Made by a program: the position numbers and the translations under genes. A DNA stretch of 64,000 nt. Origin: Gordionus sp. m RMFG-2023 (taxonomy: Eukaryota > Nematomorpha > Gordioida > Chordodea > Parachordodidae). Position 1 is the first letter of the stretch, and every line of letters begins with the position of its first letter. Below, in pieces: positions 27,601 to 38,961 of the stretch. The stretch spans positions 42,881,366 through 42,945,365 of the forward strand of contig NC_088777.1 of NCBI RefSeq assembly GCF_954871325.1. The letters run 5' to 3'. A model generated the notes under the pieces. It searched no databases, had not been told where the DNA came from, and was given only the letters and a program-made list of their open reading frames with translations.

Positions 27601-27754
27601 GGATATCCGATTGACTTTTGGCGGGAACTGATTTTTTCAATTCTTTATATATGTCGGCCAATTGGGTTTCCATATAGTTCAATTTGATAATTTGGCATTT
27701 GAGTTGGCACGCAAAGGTTAATGGGTCATAAACATGAGTAATTTTAGCGAAGGA
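24465..27754 (-). CDS. 3' part of an extended-Tudor-domain protein (four terminal exons)
   Basis: Four minus-strand exons, all split in phase 0, spell the end of a protein: 27590-27754, 27464-27532, 26355-26501 and 24465-24635. Together they give 183 residues and a TAA. The sequence follows an extended Tudor (eTud) fold: KITHVYDPLTFACQL (flanking strand), then YICADHNDYQRGLCIQNN and FLIDYGYEKCYHFDKVVPLP (Tudor core with the aromatic and IDYG signature), then an SN-like part with QRRQ-like QFRRRQDGIYYVIGIDG. Such domains bind dimethyl-arginine peptides, often on PIWI-type proteins, in germ granules. The gene must continue 5', at higher coordinates, but no upstream exon was firmly identified. 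Which Tudor gene this is (TDRD, TDRKH, AKAP1 or another) cannot be decided from the C-terminal domain. Confidence 0.8.
25080..25272. repeat. Interspersed repeat family R1, copy 2
   Basis: Has GGCTAACTCAATATTTTAGC on the left and its inverse GGCTAAAATATTAAGTTAGC on the right, so the unit is an imperfect palindrome. It ends CGAACCCTTTAACAACACTA. Confidence 0.65.
26355..26501 (-). CDS. Tudor gene exon (second from last, IDYG motif)
   Basis: Begins CTMFLIDYGYEKCYHF after a T-rich tract and TAG, then VVPLPSQFKSNP. This is the classic F-I-D-Y-G...L-P-x-x-F Tudor signature. Ends at GAG|GTTAAT after 49 codons. Confidence 0.85.
27113..27366 (-). repeat. tRNA-derived SINE candidate with GAAA-rich tail
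   Basis: The minus strand starts GGAGTGGCGGTTGAGGCTTA and has a B-box-like TTGTTCGATTTC about 50 nt on. A 150-bp body follows and ends in AAAGAAAGAAAGAA. It lies in the intron between two Tudor-gene exons (27464 and 26501). Confidence 0.4.
27464..27532 (-). CDS. Tudor gene exon (third from last, Tudor core strand)
   Basis: A 69-nt micro-exon after TATTAG. It codes YICADHNDYQRGLCIQNN and HPDM, matching the C-x-x-x-x-x-x-W/Y-x-R-A/G strand of Tudor folds. The donor is ATG|GTAATT, phase 0. Confidence 0.75.
27590..27754 (-). CDS. Tudor gene exon (fourth from last)
   Basis: Starts at TTTTAAAG|TCC and codes SFAKITHVYDPLTFACQLKC followed by a charged helix-like stretch (ADIYKELKKS). The 55 codons end at GAG|GTTTGT, phase 0 at both ends. 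Confidence 0.78.
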
Positions 27755-28151
27755 CTTTAAAATAAAATAATGAAATTAATTAAATATGCGAATCTCGATT
27801 GCATATTATTTTAAAAAAAGTTAAAATATAAATGAAGGTAAATTTGAATCTAAATGATGTAACTGTCAAAGCTAGTGGTATATTTATGAAATGAAGAAAT
27901 GCAAACTCTGAATATCATGTTTAAAAAATATATATGACGTATGTTGAAGATTGAACTATTATATCTCCTCGTCCAATTCTAATAGCCGTTAAATGATGGC
28001 CGCCCAATTCTCAAAAACAGTAAGAGATAGATATCTGGGTTTTTAAAACAAAAATCTCGTTGATAATAAAAATCAACGGATTTTGGGGTGGAGAAATACA
28101 TTTTGTAAATTTAAATGCAGCAAAAAAATTGTAGCTAGGTATTCTATATTA

Positions 28152-28534
28152 GAGGTCTGCATCGGGGTAGACTAAAAGATTGGATGGGCCGATTCGGTGG
28201 GCGGGTCAAAAATATTTTTAAAGCAATAGGCGGGCTGGGTTAATTTGATATTTTTTTCGTGGAAAATGAACAGAAAGAACTTATATTTTTTCAAAAAAAA
28301 TATTTTAATTTCATAATGTTGCATATTTTATAAGTTTAAGAAAACAAATAATGAGTCAAAACCAACCGATCAAATACTTTTAAAACATTGTGTGGGCGAG
28401 CGGGCTAAAAAACAACTTAGATAAATGTGCGGGTATGGGTGAGTTTCTTTTAAAGTATCTACGGGCGGGTGGGGGTTTAAAAATATTTAAAAAATGGGCG
28501 ACAAGCGGGCTTTTGGGCCATAAACGTGCCCATT
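28152..28534. repeat. GGGCGGG-rich element remnant
   Basis: Begins TAGAGGTCTGCATCGGGGTA and holds many GGGCGGG/GCGGGCT words to about 28520. Open frames on both strands here are by-products of these repeats. The right border abuts a copy of another repeat family at 28535. Confidence 0.45.
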
Positions 28535-28668
28535 GTAGTGTTGTTAAACGGCTCGTTTTGAGCCGATTTTCCAAAGATTTTGATAATATATGTCTAAACA
28601 TTTATTCCTTCTATGAAATCTTCAGGTTTACCTAATATTTTTCTGGATAAAATATTGAGTTAGAGTTT
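28535..28668. repeat. Interspersed repeat family R1, copy 3
   Basis: Starts TAGTGTTGTTAAACGGCTCG and includes GAGCCGATTTTCC and TTTTCTGGATAAAATATTGA. The first palindrome arm is shortened. Confidence 0.55.
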
Positions 28669-28939
28669 CAAATTGAAATCGTTATTTTGTATCCTTAATC
28701 CAATTAAAATAGACATTTTTTAAAAAAAATTTCAAAAAATTAATCTCATCAGTTAATTTCTCAAATTTTATAAATAGATTTTAATCCTAATTGATATCAA
28801 AATATATAGTACTACTATGTATTATTTTCAAAAAAATAATTATATATGCTATATAAATTATATCAATTTCCCTGAAAAAAATAATTAAATATTATTATAT
28901 AAATTATATCAATTTCTTGAAAATAATTTTTATGCATCA

Positions 28940-29182
28940 ATTAGCTGCAATTCGTCTATCTCTAAAATAAGAATAATATTCTAAACTTAGCAAATTAATA
29001 AGATAAAATATGATCAAATGATTGCATTTTTGTAATCTTATTCGTTCTCTAGTTCTATAGAAATGAAATTTAAATAAACACTCATTATAGTCCCGCAAAT
29101 CACTGGAAATCAAACTATTTTTAATATATACTTTTATTTGCTGAATCAAACTTTCGGGCAGTATTTTTTTGAATATAAGACC
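28940..29182 (-). CDS. Possible exon or relic ORF of unknown nature
   Basis: A strong-looking acceptor (AAATATTTCAG) is followed by an open frame reading LGLIFKKILPESLIQQIKVY, then SSDLRDYNECLFKFHFY and RTRERIRLQKCNHLII, ending in a stop. A donor-like GTATAT sits after IQQIK, so a short exon feeding the Tudor gene at 27754 is conceivable. A decayed transposon ORF is equally possible. No domain is recognised. Confidence 0.2.
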
Positions 29183-29727
29183 TAGCCTGAAATATTTGTA
29201 GTTGAATATCAAAAATAAACAACAATTTATAATATTTGGAAGTTGGTTAGATTAAAAACATTATATTTTATGGATTATCACTGGTATCAAATATCACAAT
29301 TCAAGATCACTAAGAAAATACATATTAAAATAATGTCCTATTTTTGGCAATAATAATTTGACCTTGTTTTGAAACCAAATTTAAAAAAAAACAAAACCTA
29401 ATAATAATTTGTCATCAGTAAAATCATAAGCCGATAAAATAAATAAATTATTTTAACAAAATTAGTCTTTTAGAATAATTTTTTTATATTCTCTAATCTC
29501 TATTAAGCAGGCTCAGCATCTAATATTTGCAAAAAATGTTATTTTATCAGATATATAGGAGGTTTTTAAAAAAAATTAGGGAAATGCTTTACTTATCCAG
29601 TTTTTAATAAAAATTTTAAAAGCTTAGATAATTTATGGATAGCGCATGTTATTTAATTATAAAAGACCAGATTTTGTAGGAATTGCATTCCAACATGTAT
29701 AGAGTGCCTTCATAGGGTAGATACGGT

Positions 29728-31690
29728 ATGAGAGACCTGCAAGATCCGGCCCGTTACGATTTTTAGTCCAAGTTGCCCAGCCCGATATATAAAATGTTTG
29801 TTTGACTATTCTGTGGTCCGTTGGGCTATCAATTTTTTTAATATCTATATCTACCCCCCCCCCCCCCCAATATCAATTAAGACTACTAATAACTCTACTC
29901 TATTGCTATCTATTTCTATAATAATCGTTTTATAAATCAATTGTGTGTTTGATATCTGTATTGTTCATTTGTAAATTTATTACCCTTTTACATTTTTTTA
30001 TATATTAAATTTTAAAATAAAAAATAAGGGTAATATATTTTAAAAAAAATTCGGCTCGCATTAATGCCAGGTGTTATTTTTTTTATTAAATTATGTTTGA
30101 AAAAAAAAATCATAACGTTTATATACCTTTGTTCTTTAAGTTTTTTTTATATTGTTATATAAAAAAAAATCTCGACTTTTTGATATAAGGAACTTCGAAA
30201 TTAAAAAATGCAAGGTCCATCTTAAATTCTTTTATTTTTACCCCTCTAATCTTTAGTGTTTAGGGAAACTCCGGTCCCCCTATAGTTTTTAAATCAATTG
30301 GGTAAGAAAATTTCAATAAGGACGGGGATTAAAAATGAGTCCCTTACCCTCAAATAAAAAACTCAATAGAATACTAAAAGGGCAGGACCAGGAGTGAACT
30401 AGAATGAACCGATAAACCGTTATAAACCTTTATAAATATCTGAACCGTAACCGAACCAAAATAATTATTTTTTGAAGAAGTAAAAGGAACTTTTATAAAA
30501 AGTTAAACCGGGTTGAACAGGGTTAAACCGGTTTCGGCCAAAATAAAATAATTAATTTTACATTTTTTAACATTCTTTTCCTTGTGGTGTATTACATATT
30601 TTACCACATCATAAATATATTTTAGGGTAAATTTATATTTTGATTTTTTTGGCTCTGGCTGAATCGGGAATGGGGAATTAATTTTATGTAAATGTAGTAT
30701 GATTTTAATAGTTTTATAATAGTGTTAAATAATTCATTAACAATTATTAAATAATACAGTTTGGCCGTAAAATGGTTAATATAAATATATCGAGGATGGC
30801 CCAAGCCTAAGAACAGTATAAACCGAACAGGCTTAAAAATAAAAAAACAAATTTAAGCGATGCTTAAAAATAAAAAATCACAAGCCTGGGGTATAGCGTT
30901 TTGGTCAATATAGATATACAACATTTTAAATAGGAAACAATATTATCTAAATTTAAAGCTTAGAGAATTCTTTATTTAAACCATTAAAATATTTTCGTTT
31001 ATGATTTTTTAAGTTAAAAAAGATAAAATTGTATGTTTTTAATCATTTATATTAGAGATTGGCAACGCCTGACCTGTTAAGAATTTTAGCACAAATTTCC
31101 CTGTCCGGTGCGTTAAATTTTGAGAAAAGTCAACCCCGATCGGTTAAATTTTTTTTATATGAATTTTCGGCTATCAAATTTTTAATGTCTATATCTATTT
31201 TTATTTTCCCTCAATGTCAATTAAGGTTCTTTGTATAACTTTTCTCGGGCTATCTATTACTACAACAACCGCATTATAAATCAATTAAATTTGATAACTG
31301 TATTGATAATTTTAATTTGTAATTGGATCATGTCATAAGTTTAATTTTTTTGTGAAATTTAAGATAATATTTATAGATTTAATATTTTAGTTAGGACAGC
31401 TCTTAGAAAACAAAAAAATGTTATTTTGTAATTTATTTTCAAATATTATTAATAAAAACATTGGCGTAAAATTATCAAATTTGTATGCCTGGGGCCTGGC
31501 CTATTAAAATTTTACAAATATTAAAAGATTAGGTATGTAAAATTATCCGGCCTGTCCCAGCACCAATTTTTTTCATCTACGAGGCCAGTTAAATTTTTTG
31601 CTAGGCCCTGTCCATTTAATTTTAGAACTAAATTGCCCAGACTAATCAGTGGTACAGATTTTCGGATGGACTGGGCTTTGTAGATCTCTT
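29728..31690. repeat. Nested cluster of CCCG-ended elements
   Basis: A left-type end (GAGAGACCTGCAAGATCCGG) at about 29730, a second (TAGAGATTGGCAACGCCTGA) at 31053 and a right-type end (TTTGTAGATCTCT) at about 31690 suggest one copy inside another. Between them, 30390-30540 carries AACCGGTTT/GAACCGATAAACC words from a further family. No coding part is recognised. Confidence 0.4.
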
Positions 31691-32342
31691 ATTTATAAAG
31701 ATGATTACGATCAAAGAACAATAAAAATGGACTTCTTTATTTAAATTCTTTTAGATTGCCATGCCTCATGAACATATGTGTGGAAGTAATACCAATAATT
31801 TTTGTGAAATATATTTGAAAACTTTTAAATTGTAATTATTTATATAAATATTATCAATAATATTAAAAAAAATTCTAGAAATCTAATATATTATATTTTA
31901 TAAAATATTTATCATTCAATTTTATAGTAGTCCAGACCAAGAAGATTGGACTGGAATTGGAATGGAGACCAATTTATAAAGACCTTTCACTAAAGTAAAG
32001 TCAGACTAAATTTTGAATTCAGGAGGCTGAACTAAACCAGGAATCCAAAATAATCTTTTAGGCTATGTCCTAGTTTGGGTATACATTTCTGTTTAGACTA
32101 GGCTAAATAGCTTTTGAACTAAGACACCTTATTTTGGCTTGTTTTAATTATTTGGCATTGTTATTTTATATTTTTTTGTCTCTCTCTTACTGTTTAGGCA
32201 GTTTAGTGATCAGTCAAAACCAGGACACAGTTTTATAAATTTCTAAATCAATCAAATCATTATAATATTTTGAAAGCAGAAAATAAAATTATTATAAATA
32301 CTTTTGAACCCATTTAAACTAGTTAATAACAATTTTAGTTAT

Positions 32343-35300
32343 GGGTCATTCCATGTCAAATCAATCACTTTTCGGCCGACCCCTTTCGATTTCGATAAAA
32401 ATTCGTAGGCTGGTTATATATGTTCCCATTAGATTATAAAAAAAATTTTAGCGCATTAGAAACTATATTAGCGGAGATATTCGGGGTTAAAGGTCCAAAA
32501 AACGTCTTTTTTTGCTTTTTACTGATGTTAAATAATTAGTTTTTAATTTAAAACTAAATATGATCAAATATTGAATCTAATATCAATAGCCAAGTTAATA
32601 ATTGATGATTATGGCGAAAATCAAAATTAATTTTTGATAAAATATGGGTCATCTTATGGTCAGTTGAAAACTTGAAATTAATATTTCGAAATGTATATGA
32701 TCTCCGATTTTTAATTTTTTTAAGAATTATTATCCGTTTACTATTTTTTTAATAATTTATTCGACAATCAGTATGGCTGGGTATTTATTTAAAAAAATAT
32801 TGGTATTATTATACTTTAGAAAAAATAGATGGCGCTATATATAATAGTTTTAATATGTTAAAATTTATTTTTTTATTGATTAAAAATATTTTAATGTATA
32901 TATATCATACTAAATCGATTACAATGTGCATTATATATATTATTTGTAATTCAGATCATAAATTTTTAAAATCTTCACAAATTTTGCCTAATTAAGATAG
33001 TTTATAAATTAATTAAATCTTACTTCATCTAAAGGAATACAAAGCCTGGCTAGCTTGTGAGATTCTTCAGGAGATAATATATATGTTCGACTGGTGGGAG
33101 TAGAAGGATTGACCAGCGAGAGAATATGAGATTTAGGCAACACTAAAATATTATCTTTCAGAGGAAATTTAAATGAGGCTGAAGGTCCACAAGGGTGTAA
33201 AAATCGGATTTTTACTTCTTCATTTGTATAACTTTTATGGATTATATATCCTAACCACCATTTATCATCATATACACATGTTATATATTCATTAATATTT
33301 TAAAATATAATTTTCTCATTTAAAAACGGAACTTGTTTTATATTATATTTTTTGGAATTAGAATATATTTTGGTTTTTAGTTTATTTTGATCAATGGGAA
33401 TAATCCCGTGAATTTTTTGGGTCCCATGTATGGGCAGTGCAGAATTAAATCTTTTACGAAGGGCTAATTCCTCTTCGATATATTCTTGATTGGATACATA
33501 TTCAAATTGAATATTAATATTTTCTTTAGCATAATTATATAATTCTAATGGGGTTAGGATTTGATTTTTATTTGGCCTTTGAAGACTAGCTCTGGCAACT
33601 AATCTTTTGACAGTTCCTCTGATACCGTCACATGCATTTTTGCCGTGAGCAGTGACAAAGAAATGCCATTCGGCAGGAATATTAAAATCGTATTTATGAA
33701 GGCATATGTTCAAAAAATTTTTGCGATTCTTGTATTGAGACGCGGCTTCATCCGAAAAATATATTATTTTTTATGGTTTAGAATGAAATTTGGCTGTTAA
33801 GAATTTAATGAATTTTTTTTGATAAAGGTGGACTGCACTAGTATTATGGCTTAATGATTCGGACAAAATAACAAAATTTGTATTTTTTAATTCTTCTCCA
33901 GATTTATAATATGCTACAAATGGATGTATAGTGGCCTGCACATTGTTCCAATGAAATCCCTGAACTTCATCTTGTAAAATGAAGGAATAATTTTCAGAAT
34001 AATCTAGAATTGTTGAAAATTCCTCATCTTTTAAATTTTCTTTGGAATTCTTCAAAAATAAACTTTGTGTTTAGCTATAAACGAGTGACGCAGTAAAATT
34101 TGAACTTTTTATAATAGATATTCGATGAAACCATCAATGGACTTTATAATAGTTTCAAGATTTGCTCTATCCACCGTGATCCATTGTTTAAACGTGACAT
34201 ATTCTATACGATTTCTCTGAAACAATTCGTATAATTGGCCCATAAGAGATTCTATACCAGGACATTGATCACAATTTGTTAAATAACATTTTGGCTGAGA
34301 TGGATTATAAATAATTTGCGCCAAAAGATTGTTATAAGAATTTAGACAGTAATCTTCTCCTGCTGTACTTTCAGCTATTACATTTGTCATTAATTTCACA
34401 TTCTGATGAATGGCGCAGACACAAACAGTGTGTGTGCCATCCAACTAAAATTCAGTTTTTTGGTCTAAGTTCGGCAAATTTAGGGAATCCAATTGATATA
34501 CTTGGGTATTCTTCCTTAAACATCTTGAATATTTCTTTAAGATTATTTAATATAAATCTTTGCTAATTCTTTCTCGCCTTTAACAGACACACAATCTTTT
34601 ATTCCAGGCATGAGTCGGCTTATTTCATCAGAACTATAATTTTGTTATTTTTATTGCTTAAAAAATTTTTCAAAATCTTTGAAATTTTCTTTATCTCTGG
34701 TTATTTTAATAATGTAAGATAATGACAATTTCATAACATTCTTGGTCTTAATGGGTATGACTTAGTCTGGGGAGGGGGTGGATAGGGGGTAGGTCTGGTA
34801 ATTAATGCGATTTTCGATTTTTCCCTTAATAATTTTTCTGCACCCCTTTAATCCTGCTTTTTTGTTCGTGTGCTAGTCCGATTTTTTAATTATTTTAATT
34901 TACAATGAAATATTAAAAAAATTATTAAAATTTTTTATCCTGCGAATATCTCAGGGGAATAAGGTTTACAAAGTTATATAATCGAATTTTATGATATATT
35001 TACATTAAAATATTTTTAATCAATAAAAAAAATGAATTTTAACATATTAAAACTATTATATATAGCGCCATCTATTTTTTTTAAAGTATAAAAATCGCAA
35101 TATTTTTTTAAATAAATATCCAGCCATGCTAATTGTTAAAGAAATTATTAAAAAAATAGTAAACGGATAATATTTCTTAAAAAAATTAAAAATCGGAGAT
35201 CATATACATTTCGAAATATTAATTTCAAGTTTTCAACTGACCATAAGATGACCCATATTTTAAAAAAAATTATTTTTGATGTTTTCGCCATAATTATCAA

Positions 35301-35565
35301 TTATTAAGCTATTGATATTAGATTCAATATTTGATCATAATTAGTTTTAAATTAAAAACTAATTATTTAACATCAGTAAAAAGGAAAAAAATGCGTTTTT
35401 TGGACCTTTAACTCCGATTATCTCCGTTAATATAGTTGCTAATGCGCTAAAATTTTGTTTATAATCTAATGGAAACATATATAACCAGTCTACAACTTTT
35501 TATCAAAATTGAAAGGGGTCGGCCGAAAATCTTGATTTTTTTGCTCATTTGACATGGAATGACCC
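32343..35565 (-). mobile_element. 3.2 kb DNA transposon with about 580-bp terminal inverted repeats
   Basis: GGGTCATTCCATGTCAAAT opens the element and its exact inverse closes it. The inverted repeats run about 32343-32921 and 34981-35565 and look roughly 90% alike by eye. TTAT lies directly outside both ends, a probable 4-bp target duplication. Between the repeats sits one minus-strand coding region. I do not recognise the superfamily with certainty. Long inverted repeats and a single large protein argue for a cut-and-paste element of a less common class. The repeats are intact but the protein frame is not. Confidence 0.88.
33010..34665 (-). pseudogene. Transposase-like protein of the long-TIR element, a few breaks
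   Basis: Read 5' to 3' on the minus strand: ISRLMPGIKDCVSVKGEKEL, GFPKFAELRPKN, GTHTVCVCAIHQNVKLM, CYLTNCDQCPGIESL (Cys-rich, metal-binding in appearance), ILQDEVQGFHWNNVQATIHP, FVILSESLSHNT, AEWHFFVTAHGKNACDGIRG, TVKRLVARASLQRP and a C-terminal RFLHPCGPSASFKFP. I recall similar uncharacterised proteins in repeat-rich invertebrate genomes; the ...DG-x-x-G-T-V-K-R stretch is the most conserved block. The acidic residues in QDEVQGFHW and HGKNACDG could be part of a DDE-type active site, which is inference. Stops and shifts split the frame at roughly four places (near 34570, 34450, between 34109 and 34055, and at 33300). Confidence 0.7.
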
Positions 35566-36283
35566 TTATATATATTTTAAAAGATTGGCATTCTAAAATA
35601 TTTTGAAAAAATATAGTATATAAATTTATACGTTGTTTTATAATGAAATACATAAAATCAACTTTTACTTATTGTCTTAAATTTTTTTGTTTTTATTTCT
35701 AAGTGTTTAAAAGCTTGTTGTTTAGTTTTTTACTTCTAAGTTTTTAAAATTTATCAGATTTTTTGGTTCATTAATAAAATAATATTATGACTAATTATAA
35801 AAATTATAAAAAAACCATGAATTTCTATGAAATAAACTTATATAAATTTGGTCAAAACTGAAATGAAACTAAGCCATTATACATATCATATCACTCGATT
35901 ATATCTCTTAGCCAATATAAAAATAATATAATTTGATGTTCATAAAAAGATCTTTAAAAATTTAAATCAGGCTATAAAAAAATGAAATTTTAAAAATTCA
36001 GACCTTTAGCTACAAATATTCTTTTGAAAAAATCTGGACCAAACTCAAATGATAAATTTTGAAATCCAAGCAAGGGTTATAAATAATATATCCAAAAAAA
36101 GTTATGAAACTTTAAACAAAATTTAATAAAAAATAAACTTCTATTTTTTAAAAAATGCTACAAGTTTATTTTGGTATGTTTTTATTTTTTAATAAAAAAA
36201 TGTTAATTTCTTTATTTTCAAGTTTTGAACCTAGTTTAAACTAGAGCTTAGTCTTTAGGTAACAAATTATATAAACAATTTAT
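35566..36283. other. AT-rich spacer, nothing recognised
   Basis: Between the long-TIR transposon and the small minus-strand gene. No open frame, splice-paired exon or inverted repeat was found. Confidence 0.5.
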
Positions 36284-36823
36284 TTAAAATTCAACTTCGT
36301 GTGAAACTTCTTGCAATATAATACCATCATCAGTTGATAAACTTTTAAGAAGTAATGAGGAATTTATTATTTCATTGTTTTCCACTCTAAATGTAAGTTA
36401 TAATGACATAATCGGTTTCATTAATATACTTGGCTTTGTTATTCTCTTCTTCATTCACACTAAATTTTAATTAAAATTATAAATAAAAAATATATTATAA
36501 TTACTTAGGATTCAAAGACCTTAATGTCAATATTGTCTTGCCAATATATCTACCTTTAATTTTATTGACAAATGCATTTCTATTTTCTTCACGGATAAAA
36601 TAACAGGTTCTAATCATTAAATTTTTATAAAGAAATATGTATTTGATTATACATTAATTGATCTTGAACAAAAAAGGATGGTTCATTAAATTTTATTTCA
36701 TTTAGATATGAAGAGAAATTCTGTAAACATAAATATTAATAAAGGTTAGAATTATATTTAAACAGTATGTGGAGGAAAATTGGTGATTTGGGCTATAAAT
36801 CTCCCTGGTTTTTTCATTTCCAT
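36284..36823 (-). CDS. Unidentified small gene, four phase-consistent exons
   Basis: Family not recognised. Exons: 36764-36823 (20 codons from an ATG that has an in-frame stop upstream), 36653-36720, 36505-36609 and 36284-36459. Splice signals are GT..AG throughout, and phases 0, 2, 2 agree at every join. The product begins MEMKKPGRFIAQITNFPPHT, continues YLNEIKFNEPSFFVQDQLIT, CYFIREENRNAFVNKIKGRY and IGKTILTLRSLNP, then an acidic part. In exon 4 the frame stops after YVIIT-YI (about 101 residues, stop near 36387). The next frame carries a good-looking tail, SLSTDDGIILQEVSHEVEF, so either the gene ends early or there is one frameshift near 36395. It could also be part of a longer gene whose 5' side was split by the LTR element beyond 36970. 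Confidence 0.5.
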
Positions 36824-38247
36824 AACAGCAGGCAGCAGCAATTTTTTTTATAAACCCGCACTTAAAAATGTAATAATATTGTGCTAAACATTAACCAAAT
36901 GAATATTATTTTAATACCAGTTGATATATTTTTTCTGACCATATTTAACCTAAGAACTAGTTAACGGCAGTTTGATGATATGATATTGTAATAAATGTAA
37001 AAAAATTGGTCATTTTGCAGTTTGCTGTAAATCAAAGAATTTAAATTATAGAAGAGTGTCATCAAGTGATTCTATTCATAATATTTGGAAGATTCAACAA
37101 AATCGAGAGAATAGAGCAAAACTAACTGCAGAGATAAATGGTTTAGATGTTGAATTTGATTTTGACACTGCTGTACAAGCGTCATTGCTAGATATTGACA
37201 TATGGACAAATATTGGGTGACCAAAAATTAGGCCAACCAGTCCATTGACTGTATACGGTGATCATCCGTTAGACGTTAAGGGCGAGACCCAAGTATATTT
37301 TAGGATTGGATCACAGACAAGGATCCTATCAGTGGCAATAATGAATACAACTGGGGTGCCTCTTTTCGGATTACCATGGATTTTAGCATTCAATTTAGAA
37401 ATGCCTCGTCCGGTTATGATTAAACAAGTATGCAATTTGGCCAACAATATTGAAAAAGAAAAATGTTGCATAACACTAGATTCTAGAATTCAAGATTTGA
37501 TTAATAAACACCAAGAAATTTCGGAAGAGAATCAAGATTTTAAACATGCTTTGGATATTCGAAGTATTAATTTGGATGATATGCAATTGTCAGAAAATAT
37601 TCTGCAAAAAGAGTCCAAGATTTAATATTAAAAAAAGTAGCAATACATATTCAGCAAAGTTGGCGAAACTTTGATCGTCATAAAGATAAAGTAATAGTTA
37701 ATTTTTATAATCGATGGGAAGAGCTTTCTGTCAATCGTGATATTATAGAATGGAATGGGAGATTGGTTATTCCTAATAAATTAAGAAATGCAGTGTTAGG
37801 AATGATTCACAGAGGACATCCTGGGGAAAATGTAATAAAATCTATTTTTAGATTGTATTGCTGGTGGCCCAGATGTGATGTATAAAAAAATTTATCAAAA
37901 TATGTTCTGGATGCCAGAAAAATAGACCTAGTATTCAAGAAATACCTCTAAATTCTTGAACTGTTAGTAAGGAATCTTGGGAGCGAATTCATATTGATTT
38001 TGCTGGACCAGTAGATTCGCTATATTGGCTAATTGGTGTCGATTCCTACTCCAAATGGTTAGAAGTTCATCTAATGCAGAATACCTCTGTTGATGCTATG
38101 ATAAAACGAATAAAAAAATGGTTTGCTAGACTTGGAATACCCAAGTACATTGTGTCAGACCATGGACCACAATTCTTATCTGGGGAATTCCGTAGGTATT
38201 ATGATTTAAATAATATACGTCATATACGTTCGGCAGCATCTACATGA

Positions 38248-38500
38248 CACTGGATGAAGACCCCCTTCAAAAACCTGTGCATACCCCCCTAAAAAATCCC
38301 CGCCGCCTTCGGCGGCGATGTCTCTTTATCATTATTTTCACCTATTTATTTATTGATACTCTTTTCAAATAATTTATAAAGGATAACTTAAATTAGACTA
38401 TCTTTACTACCAACTATCGATATTTTTGAAAATAAAGAATTTATTTTTTAGATAATAAATTTAATTAAAACCTCCATTATTTACAATGTCATCATGATTT
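38248..38500. repeat. Foreign insert within the LTR fossil, carrying a GC-rich hairpin
   Basis: About 250 bp that fit no part of the retroelement separate its integrase region from its tail. The insert begins near TGACACTGGATGAAGACCCC and contains CGCCGCCTTCGGCGGCG (38301-38317), a perfect 7-bp stem with a 3-base loop. No terminal repeats were found, so the kind of insert is unknown. Confidence 0.4.
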
Positions 38501-38961
38501 ACATTCAAAGAAAAGAGAATTTGAAATCTCACAATTTGTATGGTTAAATAATGAAAATACCAATGGTTGGAGAGAGGGAGTTATTAAAGAAAGAATAGGA
38601 CTTTATTCTAATATTGTTGAATCTTCCGGAAAACATTACAGAAGCATGCAGATCAGTTAAGAAATCGTTTAGTTATCCCAAATCATGAAAGTTCTTTGGA
38701 AGTTACAGAAATGGTTGTGCCAGTGAATGAAGCAAATACAAACACAAATACCACATTACGTTGTTCATCAAGAAACCGTAAACCTACAAAGAGGTTTATT
38801 GAAGAAATCTAACTTTAAAATGTTTGAAGGAAATGTAATAAATTAATAAAATATTATTTATAGATATTATATATATATATATAGAATAGAATATTCGAAA
38901 ATTAATTAATAAAAATTTGATGTTTGAAATAAATTGAAATATAAATTAGTAGTCGTATTGT

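Noticed and set aside
28380-28635. Overlapping frames on both strands around 28.4-28.6 kb
   Set aside because: Produced by GGGCGGG-type repeat words and a copy of repeat family R1.
34384-34566. Plus-strand frame beginning MSLISHSDEWRRHK
   Set aside because: Antisense of the long-TIR transposase; its sense strand carries the conserved CVCAIHQNVKLM block.
37262-37471. Minus-strand frame opposite the protease region
   Set aside because: Shadow of the plus-strand retroelement coding sequence.
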